Both the position numbers and the translations under genes were made by a program. Below the pieces are notes generated by a model. That model saw only the letters and a program-made list of their open reading frames with translations. It searched no databases and was not told the origin of the DNA. Positions 34,114 to 43,879 of a stretch of 64,000 bases of DNA are shown here, in pieces (positions within the stretch are counted from its first letter, which is position 1; every line of letters starts with the position of its first letter). Source of the DNA: Lachnospiraceae bacterium MD308. GTDB taxonomy: Bacteria > Bacillota > Clostridia > Lachnospirales > Lachnospiraceae. Location of the stretch: positions 41,779-105,778 of the forward strand of contig VIQU02000009.1 of assembly GCA_010206225.2 (NCBI GenBank), written 5' to 3'.

Positions 34114-35190
34114 ATGAACAACGAAAGAATTGCCCGCGTACTGGCAAAGATGGAGGAAAAAGGCCTCACGCAGCTTATCGTATCCGACCCGTTAAGCATC
34201 CGGTTCCTCACTGGGATCATGGTAAACCCCGGAGAGCGGCTCTATGCCCTGATCCTCAAATCAAACGGCGAGCACGTGTTGCTCCTGAACTACCTTTACT
34301 TCGTATCCGACACCGGATTCAAAGAAGTATGGTTCAGCGACATGGAAGACCAGATTTCCATCATCGCAGACCAGATCGATACAACAAAGACACTGGGCAT
34401 CGACAAGACATGGCCGGCGCGTTTCCTCATTCCTCTTCAGGAAAAATGCCCAAAGCTTAAGACAGTTTGGGGTTCTGACTGCGTAGACGGCGTGCGTGCG
34501 GTGAAAAATGAAGAAGAGATCCAGATCATGAAAGAGGCGTCTGCCATCAATGACCGGGTGATGGAGATGGTCAAGGAATATGTCAAAGAAGGTATGACGG
34601 AAAAGCAGATTGCCGACTTCATCGACAACGAATATTTAAAAGCCGGTGCAAGCGGAACTAGCTTTGACACCATCGTATGTTTCGGCCCGAATGCCGCTGA
34701 CCAGCACCATGAGCCAAGCGATACGAGAACTCTCAAGGCGGGCGAATGTATCCTCATTGACATGGGCTGCGTATGGAAAGGATATTGCTCAGACATGACA
34801 AGAACCTTCTACTGCAAGGAGGCATCTGCCGAAGAGCAGGAAATCCACGACATCGTCCGCGAGGCAGTTCTGCGCGCCGAGTCCGTAATAAAGCCGGGTG
34901 TCCGGTTCTGCGACATCGACGCACAGGCAAGAGATTATATCGATGAAAAAGGCTACAGCGAATACTGGAAGATCCGTCTCGGCCACTTCATCGGGCAGGA
35001 AGACCATGAGTACGGCGACGTCTCCCCAATCAACAAAAACGTGGCGGAATCTGGCATGATCTTCTCCATCGAGCCTGGTATTTATATCGAAGGAAAATAC
35101 GGTGTCCGCATCGAAGACCTTGTCCTTGTGACAGAGGACGGCTACGAACTGCTCAATGCAGTTGAAAAGAAATGGCAGACGATTGGTTAA
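34114..35190 (+). CDS. Xaa-Pro dipeptidase (M24 metallopeptidase)
   Basis: 358 residues. N-terminal creatinase domain (1-125) and C-terminal pita-bread metallopeptidase. Metal ligands lie in LIDMGCVWKGYCSDMTRTF (two Asp), GHFIGQEDHE (His), FSIEPGIYI (Glu) and GVRIEDL (Glu). Length and motifs fit the PepQ/YpdF group that splits X-Pro dipeptides in the cytoplasm. Ribosome site AAAGGAG. A single-gene unit with a terminator at 35201. Confidence 0.93.
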   Translation: MNNERIARVLAKMEEKGLTQLIVSDPLSIRFLTGIMVNPGERLYALILKSNGEHVLLLNYLYFVSDTGFKEVWFSDMEDQISIIADQIDTTKTLGIDKTWPARFLIPLQEKCPKLKTVWGSDCVDGVRAVKNEEEIQIMKEASAINDRVMEMVKEYVKEGMTEKQIADFIDNEYLKAGASGTSFDTIVCFGPNAADQHHEPSDTRTLKAGECILIDMGCVWKGYCSDMTRTFYCKEASAEEQEIHDIVREAVLRAESVIKPGVRFCDIDAQARDYIDEKGYSEYWKIRLGHFIGQEDHEYGDVSPINKNVAESGMIFSIEPGIYIEGKYGVRIEDLVLVTEDGYELLNAVEKKWQTIG

Positions 35191-35200
35191 TAAAATTATA

Positions 35201-35237
35201 CCCGCTCTCTGGCTTATCCGCCGAGAGCGGGATTTTT
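35201..35237 (+). terminator. rho-independent terminator after the dipeptidase gene
   Basis: CCCGCTCTC (35201-35209) pairs with GAGAGCGGG (35223-35231), followed by ATTTTT. It overlaps the last base pairs of the convergent pseudogene. Confidence 0.85.
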
Positions 35238-36112
35238 AAGATTCTTTTTCTCCAGCCTCGTCTAACTTTCGCAAAAGTTCCTTTGCCTGCTGCACTTGCA
35301 CCAGCCTTCCTCCTTCATCTATCACATATTCAAGATTGATTCTTGCACTTTTCGTTTCGCCCAGTCCCGCATGAATCTCAGCCTCCAACATACTATATTT
35401 AATAACTGAATACTTTTCACATTTTCTGCCGCTAAGCGCTCTCTGTTCAGAAAGGAACCTGTGCGCGGCTGGGTAATCTTTGTTTTTCATGGCCCCAAAG
35501 CCGATGATTGTTGGTGCAGAACCTTTGAAAACACTTTTGCTCCCTTTGATTTTTTTCTACACCTGTCAGATAAACCCGCTCAAATTCCGCAACGCGCATT
35601 TCCTCTCCCTTTGCGAAACAAAGCTCCGACATGAGCAGATAATACTCCAGTTTATCTTCTCCCCGGAGCTTATACGGATTGATATTTTTCAGAGTTTCCT
35701 CGGCCTTTTGACTGTTACCCTGACAGCATTGTGCTAAAGCTCTCAATACAGCGCCGCTTTCACGGGCAAGCGGGGCATGTAATTTACTCAGGCACGTTTC
35801 ATACGCAAAGGGATCACACTCCTCATAAAGCAGCGCACGAATCTTAGTGTATCCCCCTCCTCTTATCAACACAGCAATAAGCAATACAAACACAAATTGA
35901 GTAAGGATACAAGACAGCAGCCCCCAGAAAAGCATTCCCCCCGTGCGGTATAGTTTTTCATCCAATATAAAATCAACCATATACTGCGAAAAAATAAACT
36001 CAATTAATATAATGGCAAGAAATGCCATCAGATGTTTCCTGTACTGTGACATAATCTTTTCCGTTCTTTCACTGTTTACCGCCTGTAAATTCTTCTCGTT
36101 TTCTTTATCCAT
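35236..36112 (-). pseudogene. membrane-anchored repeat protein, frameshifted copy
   Basis: Paralogue of the gene at 36865-37731. From MDKENEKNLQ it reads two TMs (about 32-52 and 62-92), then YEECDPFAYETCLSKLHA and a TPR-like helical domain. Near 35490 the frame is lost (CTNNHRLWGHEKQRL instead of GAMKNKDYPAAHRFL); the second frame continues to 35236 (ARINLEYVIDEGGRLVQVQQ). A single-base slip explains it. Everything else is well preserved, so the lesion is recent or a sequencing error. Confidence 0.75.
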
Positions 36113-36182
36113 CCCGTTATTTTTCCTCCCTGTCTGCCAGTAATTACAATATGTTGAATCCGTTCGCCGGTAAATCGTTTTC

Positions 36183-36872
36183 TCAAAATACAACATCCAT
36201 CATCCAGATATATCCCATACCTCGTATATTCTTTATATATTCCGGCTCTTCTCCTTCCGACACTTTCTTTTTCAGACGGCCTATTGTAACCGGAACCGTA
36301 TTATCGTCCACAAACTGTCCTTCCACATCCCACACCTGCTGAAGAATCTGTTCCTTTGAAAGAATCTGCTTTGGATTCCTGAGAAAATACAATAGCAGCT
36401 GAAGTTCCCTCTTACTCAGCAATATCTCCTTATCGTCTTTATATACCTTCATCTCCTGGCAGTCCATCCGGATATTGCCGGATGACAGAATCTGCCCACC
36501 CTCTTCCTTCTGACTGATTCGCCGCATCCAGGCATTCACCTTCGATATAAAGACCATCAGGCTGAAAGGCTTGGTGATATAATCATCCGCCCCGGCATCA
36601 TAGCCATTTACAATATCCACTTCTTGGTCCAACGCTGTCAGGAAGATCAGATACACGCTGCTTTCTTTGCGAAGCTGTCTGCAAAACTCTAAACCGTTCC
36701 CATCTTCCATTGTTATATCGCTGATTACCAGAGCCACTTCATTTTCACTGTACAGCTTTTTTGCTTCCGAAACGCCTGCTGCGCTTAATACTTCATAACC
36801 TTCCTTGGAAAGTTTTAAACTGATTCCCCGGTTTAGACTCTCATCGTCTTCCAGCACCAATATCTTAGCCAT
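36183..36872 (-). CDS. OmpR-family response regulator, no kinase nearby
   Basis: 229 residues starting MAKILVLEDDESL (GGAG nine bases upstream). Acidic pocket E8-D9-D10, phospho-acceptor D52 (LVISDITMEDGNG), Thr in FLTALD and Lys in YITKPF; C-terminal winged helix (LLSKRELQLLLYFL, TVPVTIGRLKKKVS). Its start overlaps the end of the upstream membrane repeat protein gene by 8 bp and it is followed by the frameshifted paralogue. No histidine kinase gene is adjacent, so either a distant kinase or the membrane proteins control it. Confidence 0.92.
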   Translation of the reverse strand: MAKILVLEDDESLNRGISLKLSKEGYEVLSAAGVSEAKKLYSENEVALVISDITMEDGNGLEFCRQLRKESSVYLIFLTALDQEVDIVNGYDAGADDYITKPFSLMVFISKVNAWMRRISQKEEGGQILSSGNIRMDCQEMKVYKDDKEILLSKRELQLLLYFLRNPKQILSKEQILQQVWDVEGQFVDDNTVPVTIGRLKKKVSEGEEPEYIKNIRGMGYIWMMDVVF

Positions 36873-37731
36873 TCTCCGATTCTCCATCCGCCGTACCGTT
36901 TATTTCTAAAAGAAGCTTTCTTGCTTCAGCTACATGCACAAGCCTTCCGCCTTCGGCTATTACATAGTTCAGACGCTGCCTTGCGCTTTCCTTGTCTCCC
37001 ATCGCCGCACAGATTCTTGCTTCCCACATACTATACCCGATCAGACTCCACTTTCTGGTCTTTCCACTCTCATATTCCTTTCTTTCTGCCAAAAAACGAA
37101 ATGCCGACTCATAATCCTTATTCTCCATAGCACGATACAGATTATTACCCGCGCAAAGCATCCGAAAATACATCTGTTCTCTCTTACTCTTTTTCTTTAT
37201 TCCTGCCCGATAGGACTGCTCAAGCTCCGCTGCCCGCATCCCCTCTCCTTTCTGAAAAAAAACAGCCGAGAGAATAATATAATAATTCACCCGAAACATT
37301 CCCTTAAGTTTATACAGATTCACTCCTCTTAAGATTTCTTCCGCACCGTGAATATTTCCCTGATAATACTGCGCGATCGCATGCAGGCATGTCAGACGAT
37401 CTTTATAAAAAAATGTATGGAGCTTATTCAGGCATGCTTCATATACGAAAGGATCACACTCCTCATAAAGGGCCAGATCAACCTTCACCGCCCCGATCCA
37501 CTTCACAAACACGGCAATGGCCGCTATTACCGCATATAGGGCAAAGACGCTGACCGTCAGCAAAAAAGATGCGAATCCCCCGACATAATAAGAAAACCAT
37601 GAATCCATTTTGAAGAAAACCATATAGAATAAAAAGATAACATCCAGTACAACGATTGCACAGCATATATATTTGTGCAGCCGGTATCTTTTGATAATCT
37701 CTCCTGCCCTTAATTCCACTTCTCTTTCCAT
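36865..37731 (-). CDS. two-TM membrane protein with TPR-like cytoplasmic domain
   Basis: 288 residues. The start MEREVELRAG has GGAG ten bases upstream; the longer frame lacks one. Two TMs (about 22-42 and 48-80), then a conserved DLALYEECDPFVYEACLNKL motif and a helical repeat region to the end (YQGNIHGAEEIL, MGDKESARQRLNYVI). I do not recognise a named family. No kinase or enzymatic motif is visible. The gene is translationally coupled to the response regulator, and a frameshifted paralogue follows that gene, so the three form one signalling-like unit of unknown purpose. Confidence 0.75.
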   Translation of the reverse strand: MEREVELRAGEIIKRYRLHKYICCAIVVLDVIFLFYMVFFKMDSWFSYYVGGFASFLLTVSVFALYAVIAAIAVFVKWIGAVKVDLALYEECDPFVYEACLNKLHTFFYKDRLTCLHAIAQYYQGNIHGAEEILRGVNLYKLKGMFRVNYYIILSAVFFQKGEGMRAAELEQSYRAGIKKKSKREQMYFRMLCAGNNLYRAMENKDYESAFRFLAERKEYESGKTRKWSLIGYSMWEARICAAMGDKESARQRLNYVIAEGGRLVHVAEARKLLLEINGTADGESENG

Positions 37732-37922
37732 CTGTATATTTCTCCTTTCTCCAACCGAAAAATCGATCACATTTTTGCTTATACTATCTTTCATCCAGAC
37801 TTTTATTATAAAAGATTATGGCACAAATATCTACCCTCTCTGCGGCAAACTGTTGTTTTTTATTGTAAGGAGCCGCAAATTATGCTAAAATACTAAGAAG
37901 AATGTGAGGTGTAGATATTATA

Positions 37923-38960
37923 ATGAATAATAAAAATTGTGAACTTCTGCTTGAGTATGTGCAAGAAATCTTAAGCGGTTCCGATACCGGGCATTTTAAT
38001 ATCAGCGAACTGGACGAGCCTTACCAGGAGCTGGGGCGGGGCCTTAAGACTCTTCATGAAAAATTAAACATTCTCACCATGCGTGAGAATGAAGTATTAA
38101 AGATGCAGCAGCATGCCGAGATGGTCGAGAGTTACAATGAGCTTCTTGTACAGATGCTCAGCAAACGGAACGAATGGCTTCTTGTAGTAGATCAGGACAG
38201 CCGGGAGATTCTTTATTGCAATAAGCAGAAAAAAGGCGGGGCAGTAGATGATTCATTCTGCAAAACATGTAAAAGCCGCCTTTCTTTCAAATCAGAACTT
38301 CAAGACTGGAAAGCCTCGGAGCAGTATAGCGTACGCGAAATAAACAGCGGCAGCGGCAAAGACAACGATACCTATTACCGTGTCACCTCATTCCCGATCG
38401 ATTGGAAAGAACATAATTCATTAGTACATATTATCGTAGACATTACGGATGAAAAACGCACCGCGCATAACCTGACCAGCAAAGCATACCATGATCCGGG
38501 AACCGGAATCAAGAATCGGTTGTTTTTCAAAGAATATATGGAAAGCATTTTAAGAGAACGCCGAGAAGCTACTCTCTGTTATCTGGATCTGGACGGTTTG
38601 AAATATGTCAATGATAAGTTCGGCCATTTGGAAGGAGACGTTTATATCCAGAATTTCGTAGAGCTTATCAGAAGCAGTTTCCGAAACGGCGATACATTTG
38701 CCCGAATCGGAGGGGACGAATTCTGTCTTGTACTCACAGGCTGCGGCGGCGAACTGATGGAGCGAAAGATTGCAGAGATACTAAAGCGGTTCCAGTCTGA
38801 GAGATACAATAAATATCAGTGCAGCTTCAGCTATGGCATTGTAGAGATAACTGGGCGGGAAAAGAATGTATCTCTGGATGCGATTCTTCGGGAAGCAGAT
38901 GAGATCATGTACGAGTGCAAACGAAAAAATAAAGAGAAATATCCGGAGCTTGTCAGATAA
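37923..38960 (+). CDS. diguanylate cyclase (GGDEF protein)
   Basis: 345 residues, soluble. An N-terminal coiled coil (about 25-70), a PAS-like middle domain with a CKTCKSRL pair of cysteines (about 75-180), then a GGDEF domain from 183 with LCYLDLDGLKYVNDKFGH and the active-site RIGGDEF. The Mg and GTP residues are intact, so it should make cyclic di-GMP. No RxxD inhibitory site is obvious. A terminator follows. Convergent with the hybrid kinase gene. Confidence 0.92.
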   Translation: MNNKNCELLLEYVQEILSGSDTGHFNISELDEPYQELGRGLKTLHEKLNILTMRENEVLKMQQHAEMVESYNELLVQMLSKRNEWLLVVDQDSREILYCNKQKKGGAVDDSFCKTCKSRLSFKSELQDWKASEQYSVREINSGSGKDNDTYYRVTSFPIDWKEHNSLVHIIVDITDEKRTAHNLTSKAYHDPGTGIKNRLFFKEYMESILRERREATLCYLDLDGLKYVNDKFGHLEGDVYIQNFVELIRSSFRNGDTFARIGGDEFCLVLTGCGGELMERKIAEILKRFQSERYNKYQCSFSYGIVEITGREKNVSLDAILREADEIMYECKRKNKEKYPELVR

Positions 38961-38976
38961 GCTCCGGATATTTTTT
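38938..38976 (+). terminator. rho-independent terminator after the GGDEF gene
   Basis: AATATCCGGAGCTT and AAGCTCCGGATATT around a seven-base loop, followed by TTTT. The stem includes the stop codon area. Near-symmetric A/T ends allow it to act for the convergent kinase gene as well. Confidence 0.85.
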
Positions 38977-39002
38977 ACGGCAGCACTATAGTACTGATTC
39001 TT

Positions 39003-41432
39003 CTACAGCATTTTTTTCAGCGTGTCAAACAATACCTCTACGTCAACCGGCTTTGCTATATGTGAGTTCATGCCGCATTCAAAAGCCTTTTTCTTATCTT
39101 CATCAAATGCATTGGCTGTCATGGCAACGATCGGGATTTTGGCAACCTCTTTATTGCCGAGCTTCCTGATTTCCTTTGTCGCCGTATATCCGTCCATAAC
39201 CGGCATCTGCACATCCATCAGGATGAGCTTATAATATCCCGGCTCAGATGCCTTCATCATCTCTACGGCCTCTTGCCCGTCTTTGGCTTCCTCTATCTCA
39301 AATCCGGCCTCTGACAGGATCTCCCTCGCAATCTCCCGATTCAATTCATTATCTTCCACAAGAAGTATCCTTCCTCCCATCATCGTCTGTTCAAGCGAAT
39401 TCAGAGACTCCCTCTTCTCCCTTCCAATCCCAAGCACCTGAAGCAGACATCTTGTAAATTCAGATATAAACAACGGCTTACTGCAGAATGCGCTAATGCC
39501 TGCCGCCCTCGCCTCTTCCTCTATATCCGCCCAATCATAAGCCGTGAGCACAATAATCGGGACATCGTCTCCCACCTCGCTACGAAGCTCCCTTGCCAGT
39601 TCAACGCCGCCCATATCCGGCATAAGCCAGTCAATAATATATACCTTGTATTCATCATGGCGTCTGATTGCCTGTTTTGTCCTGAGCAAGGCTTCTTTTC
39701 CATTCAGCGTCCACTCCGCCCGCATCCCCATCTCAAGCAGCATCTGGCTCACACTGTCACAAGTATTGAAATCGTCATCCACCACAAGGACACGGATATC
39801 TTTAAGCTCCTCCATCCTGATATTCTTTTTTGATGTTTTCGCCAGTTTAAAAGGTATGGTAACGATGAATTCCGATCCTTCATTCTGTTTACTGTAAACC
39901 TCGATCGTTCCGCCCATTGCTTCTACAATATTCTTTGTGATCGGCATCCCAAGACCTGTCCCCTGAATACCGCTCACTGTCGTGGTCTTCTCACGCTCAA
40001 ACGGCTCAAATATGTGTCTGACAAATTCCTCGCTCATTCCGATTCCGTTGTCTTTGACCTGCATTTCATACAGTGTCCGCTCTTTGCTGCCGCCCTCCTT
40101 CTCCAAAATCCGGGCGCTGACACTGCCGCCGGGCTTTGTGAACTTGATCGCGTTTCCGAGAAGGTTCAAAAGTATCTGATTCAAACGCAGCCGGTCGCAG
40201 ATTACATTCTCATCATAGACGTCTACCGTATCAATGGAGAAATCCAGATTCTTCTCTCTTACATCCGCCTGAAGGATATTTCTGATCTCATGCATAACTT
40301 CCGACAGATTACACTCTGCCTCATTCAGATGAAGCTTTCCGCTCTCGATTCGGCTCATCTCCAGCACGTCATTGATGAGTGACAGAAGGTGGTTGCTTGA
40401 CGACATGATCTTTGCCAGATAGTCCTTCACCCGTTCTTTGTTATCCAAATGGGTCGTTGCCAGAGACGTAAACCCTATGATAGCATTCATAGGCGTCCGG
40501 ATATCGTGGGACATATTGGAGAGAAAGGTAGTCTTGGCGCTGCTGGCCTGCTTCGCCTGCGCAAGAGCGTCCGCCAGAATCTGCTGCTGTTTGATCTCAT
40601 TTTCAACAATATCCGTAACAATTCTTTTTGCGATTACCACACGGTTTCCGAACCGTCCGTCCTTTACCTTAGCAAAACGAAACTGGATATAATTCTTTTC
40701 TTCGTTTACACTATTCATAATATTAATATCATAACGCTGCTTATCCGAAAGCTCTCTCCTGATATTATCAAGAAGTGTAGATTTCCTCCACCGTTCCTTG
40801 TCCTCCTCACAGACATATTCTGTGTAGGCATCCACAGCATCCTGATATCTTTCGTGCCGCGCAAGCGTCGTCTTTATCTCCATGGAAGAATCCGCCTTAA
40901 AAATACTCATCCTTCCGTCATATGGATTGAACAGCGATATAAAATTATAATCACTGCTTAAGCCCGATATGATCTCATAGGCCTCTTCAATCTCATTCTT
41001 CCGCTCAAGATCATGCCCGGTATCTTCATCTACGCCGCGAAAGCCTACAACTACCCGGTCTGTTTCCCCTGCCGCTCCAATCCGCGCGATCCGAATCTGG
41101 AAATACTTCAGCTTCCCTTCCCATTCCACCCTGTAATTCACGGAATAGAAGGGCTTCTTTAATAACTTCTCCCGAACGCATACCGGGTTGGTCATGCAGC
41201 GCACGACTTCCCTGTCAGGTTCATAAACGGCGCCCTCTACATAAGCGCTGAGCGCCTTCTCGAAATCATCGCCCTTCAAATATTCTCCGAACAATTCTTT
41301 CCTCTCTTCGCTCATACGGAAATTGACAAAGCTGCCGCTGTTATAATCAACCAGATAGACGATTACATAGTCCTGACTCAATCCCATGGCAATTTCCATA
41401 TGAATATCGCGTTTCATTCTGTCTTTCATCAT
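39003..41432 (-). CDS. hybrid sensor histidine kinase with two receiver domains
   Basis: 809 residues, no TM. Two N-terminal PAS-like sensing regions (about 10-135 and 145-260), HisKA with FLSNMSHDIRTPMNAI (His near 305), HATPase with NLLGNAIKF and GTGLGMPI, receiver 1 (LVVDDDFNT, Asp in YIIDWLMPD, about 545-665) and receiver 2 (LLVEDNELN, Asp in LILMDVQMP, about 690-809). No output or HPt domain, so phosphate must pass to another protein. It lies 23 bp behind... upstream of the PcrA gene's neighbour on the same strand: the helicase gene ends at 41456 just before this start, so they may be co-transcribed. Confidence 0.92.
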   Translation of the reverse strand: MMKDRMKRDIHMEIAMGLSQDYVIVYLVDYNSGSFVNFRMSEERKELFGEYLKGDDFEKALSAYVEGAVYEPDREVVRCMTNPVCVREKLLKKPFYSVNYRVEWEGKLKYFQIRIARIGAAGETDRVVVGFRGVDEDTGHDLERKNEIEEAYEIISGLSSDYNFISLFNPYDGRMSIFKADSSMEIKTTLARHERYQDAVDAYTEYVCEEDKERWRKSTLLDNIRRELSDKQRYDINIMNSVNEEKNYIQFRFAKVKDGRFGNRVVIAKRIVTDIVENEIKQQQILADALAQAKQASSAKTTFLSNMSHDIRTPMNAIIGFTSLATTHLDNKERVKDYLAKIMSSSNHLLSLINDVLEMSRIESGKLHLNEAECNLSEVMHEIRNILQADVREKNLDFSIDTVDVYDENVICDRLRLNQILLNLLGNAIKFTKPGGSVSARILEKEGGSKERTLYEMQVKDNGIGMSEEFVRHIFEPFEREKTTTVSGIQGTGLGMPITKNIVEAMGGTIEVYSKQNEGSEFIVTIPFKLAKTSKKNIRMEELKDIRVLVVDDDFNTCDSVSQMLLEMGMRAEWTLNGKEALLRTKQAIRRHDEYKVYIIDWLMPDMGGVELARELRSEVGDDVPIIVLTAYDWADIEEEARAAGISAFCSKPLFISEFTRCLLQVLGIGREKRESLNSLEQTMMGGRILLVEDNELNREIAREILSEAGFEIEEAKDGQEAVEMMKASEPGYYKLILMDVQMPVMDGYTATKEIRKLGNKEVAKIPIVAMTANAFDEDKKKAFECGMNSHIAKPVDVEVLFDTLKKML

Positions 41433-41455
41433 CTCACCCTTTTCGTCACTTTTTT

Positions 41456-43711
41456 CTATAGTTTCTCAAGTTTAGCAAAGCCGGCAAACATCTTCTTTGT
41501 TCCTGCTCTGTCAAAATCTACTGTGACCTCGAAGTCACGTCCTCCTTCTACGATATTCGCAACCATTCCTTCTCCGAACTTAATATGACGCACTCGGTCC
41601 CCGACTTCATAGCCAAGACCTCCCTTAGCAGGCTTGCCAAACTGCCTTACTGGCTTCTGAGCGGTAAATGCCTGCGCTTTAAACGCCTGCTTCGCCTGCC
41701 TGTATGCCGCCTGCTTCGCAGATTCAAAGTCATATTTTACCTGCTCCTTTGCCGTCTCCTTCTTCAAAGTTTCTTCCACAGATATGAGTTCTATCGGAAT
41801 CTCTTTCAAAAAACGCGACATCCGGTTATACTGTGTCTCGCCGCGCACCATTCTTTTTCTAGCGCATGTAAGGGTAAGATTTCTTTCCGCTCTTGTAATC
41901 CCCACATAGCAAAGACGTCTCTCCTCTTCCAGTTCGTCCGGATCATCTGCCGTCGCTGACAGATAGCTCGGGAAAAGTCCCTCTTCCATGCCCGCCAGAT
42001 ATACATGCGGAAATTCCAGACCCTTCGCACTGTGAAGCGTCATAAGCACTACATAATCCGTACTCTCATCCAAAGTGTCAATATCTGCCACAAGTGCTAC
42101 CTCTTCTAAAAATCCGCTCAAAGTTGCCGGTTCGTCCTGATCCTCACATGCCTCTTCATAAGCTGCGATCTTGCTCATAAGCTCATCAATATTCTCAATC
42201 CTTGCCTTAGCCTCCTCTGAATCCTCCGCCTCCAGACTCTCTATATACTCTGTCTCCTCGATAATCTCATTCATCAAATCAGATATGCTCATATTCTCGG
42301 CATCTGCCTTGAAATGTTCAATCAGTGCCGCAAAGGATTCCAGCTTCTTCACTCCGCGTCCGATTCCCGGAATCAGATCCGCACCTCTAAGTGCCTCATA
42401 AAATCCAATCTCATGGGAAGCTGCGTACTCCTGAACACGGTTAATGCTCGTAAGCCCGATTCCCCGCCTCGGCACATTGACGATTCGGCGAACAGCGAGA
42501 TCGTCTCTGCCGTTATCCACCGTTTTCAAGTAAGAAAGCAGATCTTTGATCTCGCGTCTGGCATAAAAATTGACGCCTCCCACAATCTTATACGGAACAT
42601 TCGCCGTCACAAGTTTCTCCTCAAACATGCGGGATTGAGCGTTCGTACGATAAAGAACCGCATTACTATTATATGTACAATCTCCTCTGTCTACATGCTC
42701 TTTAATATCAGATACAATATATTCCGCTTCATCATAAGCTGTATCAAACTGCCGGAGTTCAAGCTTCTCTCCCTCGCCGTTATCTGTCCAGAGAAACTTT
42801 TCCTTCCTGCCGTTGTTGTTGCGGATCACTTCATTGGCTGCATTCAGGATATTTCCTGTGGAGCGGTAGTTCTGCTCCAGCTTGATCACCTTGGCATCCG
42901 CAAAAAATTCTTCAAAATTCAGGATATTTTTAATATTTGCCCCGCGGAATTTATAGATTGACTGGTCATCATCTCCCACAACGCAGAGATTCCGGTACTG
43001 CGCTGCCAACAGCCTCACTAACTCAAACTGCACCGTATTTGTATCCTGATACTCATCTACCATAATATACCGAAAACGATTCTGATAAGACGCCAGCACA
43101 TCTGCCTGTGTCTGAAAAAGCTGCACCGTCTTCACAAGCAGGTCGTCAAAATCCAGTGCATTATTGGATCGAAGCTGCTTTTCATATTCCTCATAAACGT
43201 CCGCTTCTTTCAGCAGCATGAAATCCCCGCCCGCCTGAAGCCGAAATTCCTCCGTGGAAATAAGCTCGTTTTTCGCATGAGAGATAACGCCCAGAAGCGT
43301 CCTTTCACGTAGCTGCTTCGTATCAATCTGTAAAAGTTTGCATACATCCTTCATAAGTGTTTTCTGATCGTCCGCATCATAGATCGTAAAATTCGTATCA
43401 TACCCCAGCAGTCCGATATACCGTCTTAGAATCCGCACGCACATAGAATGGAACGTACTCACCCACACGCTTTCCGAACCGAAGCCCACAAGCTTGTCAA
43501 CTCTTTCTCTCATCTCTCCCGCCGCTTTGTTCGTAAATGTGATAGCGAGAATATTCCAGGGACTCACTCCCTTTTCCTCGATAAGATAAGCGATCCTGTG
43601 AGTCAGAACTCTTGTCTTCCCCGAACCTGCTCCCGCGAGAATAAGAAGCGGTCCGTCCGTATAATATACTGCTTCCTGCTGTTTATCATTCAATGTATCA
43701 TAAATCCCCAA
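41456..43711 (-). CDS. pcrA: ATP-dependent DNA helicase PcrA (UvrD/Rep family)
   Basis: 751 residues, normal for PcrA. Motif I LAGAGSGKT, motif II VDEYQDTN, motif III VGDDDQSIYKFRGA, motif IV LEQNYRST, motif VI YVGITRAE. The C-terminal 60 residues (GDRVRHIKFGEGMV) form the Tudor-like RNA-polymerase-binding domain of PcrA. A 3'-5' helicase in nucleotide-excision repair, plasmid replication and transcription-coupled conflict resolution. Housekeeping; no lesion seen. Confidence 0.96.
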   Translation of the reverse strand: MGIYDTLNDKQQEAVYYTDGPLLILAGAGSGKTRVLTHRIAYLIEEKGVSPWNILAITFTNKAAGEMRERVDKLVGFGSESVWVSTFHSMCVRILRRYIGLLGYDTNFTIYDADDQKTLMKDVCKLLQIDTKQLRERTLLGVISHAKNELISTEEFRLQAGGDFMLLKEADVYEEYEKQLRSNNALDFDDLLVKTVQLFQTQADVLASYQNRFRYIMVDEYQDTNTVQFELVRLLAAQYRNLCVVGDDDQSIYKFRGANIKNILNFEEFFADAKVIKLEQNYRSTGNILNAANEVIRNNNGRKEKFLWTDNGEGEKLELRQFDTAYDEAEYIVSDIKEHVDRGDCTYNSNAVLYRTNAQSRMFEEKLVTANVPYKIVGGVNFYARREIKDLLSYLKTVDNGRDDLAVRRIVNVPRRGIGLTSINRVQEYAASHEIGFYEALRGADLIPGIGRGVKKLESFAALIEHFKADAENMSISDLMNEIIEETEYIESLEAEDSEEAKARIENIDELMSKIAAYEEACEDQDEPATLSGFLEEVALVADIDTLDESTDYVVLMTLHSAKGLEFPHVYLAGMEEGLFPSYLSATADDPDELEEERRLCYVGITRAERNLTLTCARKRMVRGETQYNRMSRFLKEIPIELISVEETLKKETAKEQVKYDFESAKQAAYRQAKQAFKAQAFTAQKPVRQFGKPAKGGLGYEVGDRVRHIKFGEGMVANIVEGGRDFEVTVDFDRAGTKKMFAGFAKLEKL

Positions 43712-43834
43712 ATCATTTTATCCTTTCATCTGTTCTTATTGGTTCTAGAGCCATACCTTTTCATACTGGCATGAATCACATCACTTTTAACCTTTGTGCC
43801 ATCTATATTTTACCATGTCATTTATCCGTTGTAA

Positions 43835-43862
43835 ATTAAAACAGACAGGGGATTTTCCCCTG
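43835..43862 (-). terminator. rho-independent terminator after the ABC exporter pair
   Basis: Minus strand: CAGGGGA-AAA-TCCCCTG followed by TCTGTTTTAATTT. It closes the MarR-exporter operon. Confidence 0.75.
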
Positions 43863-43879
43863 CCTTGTGATTCATAAAC

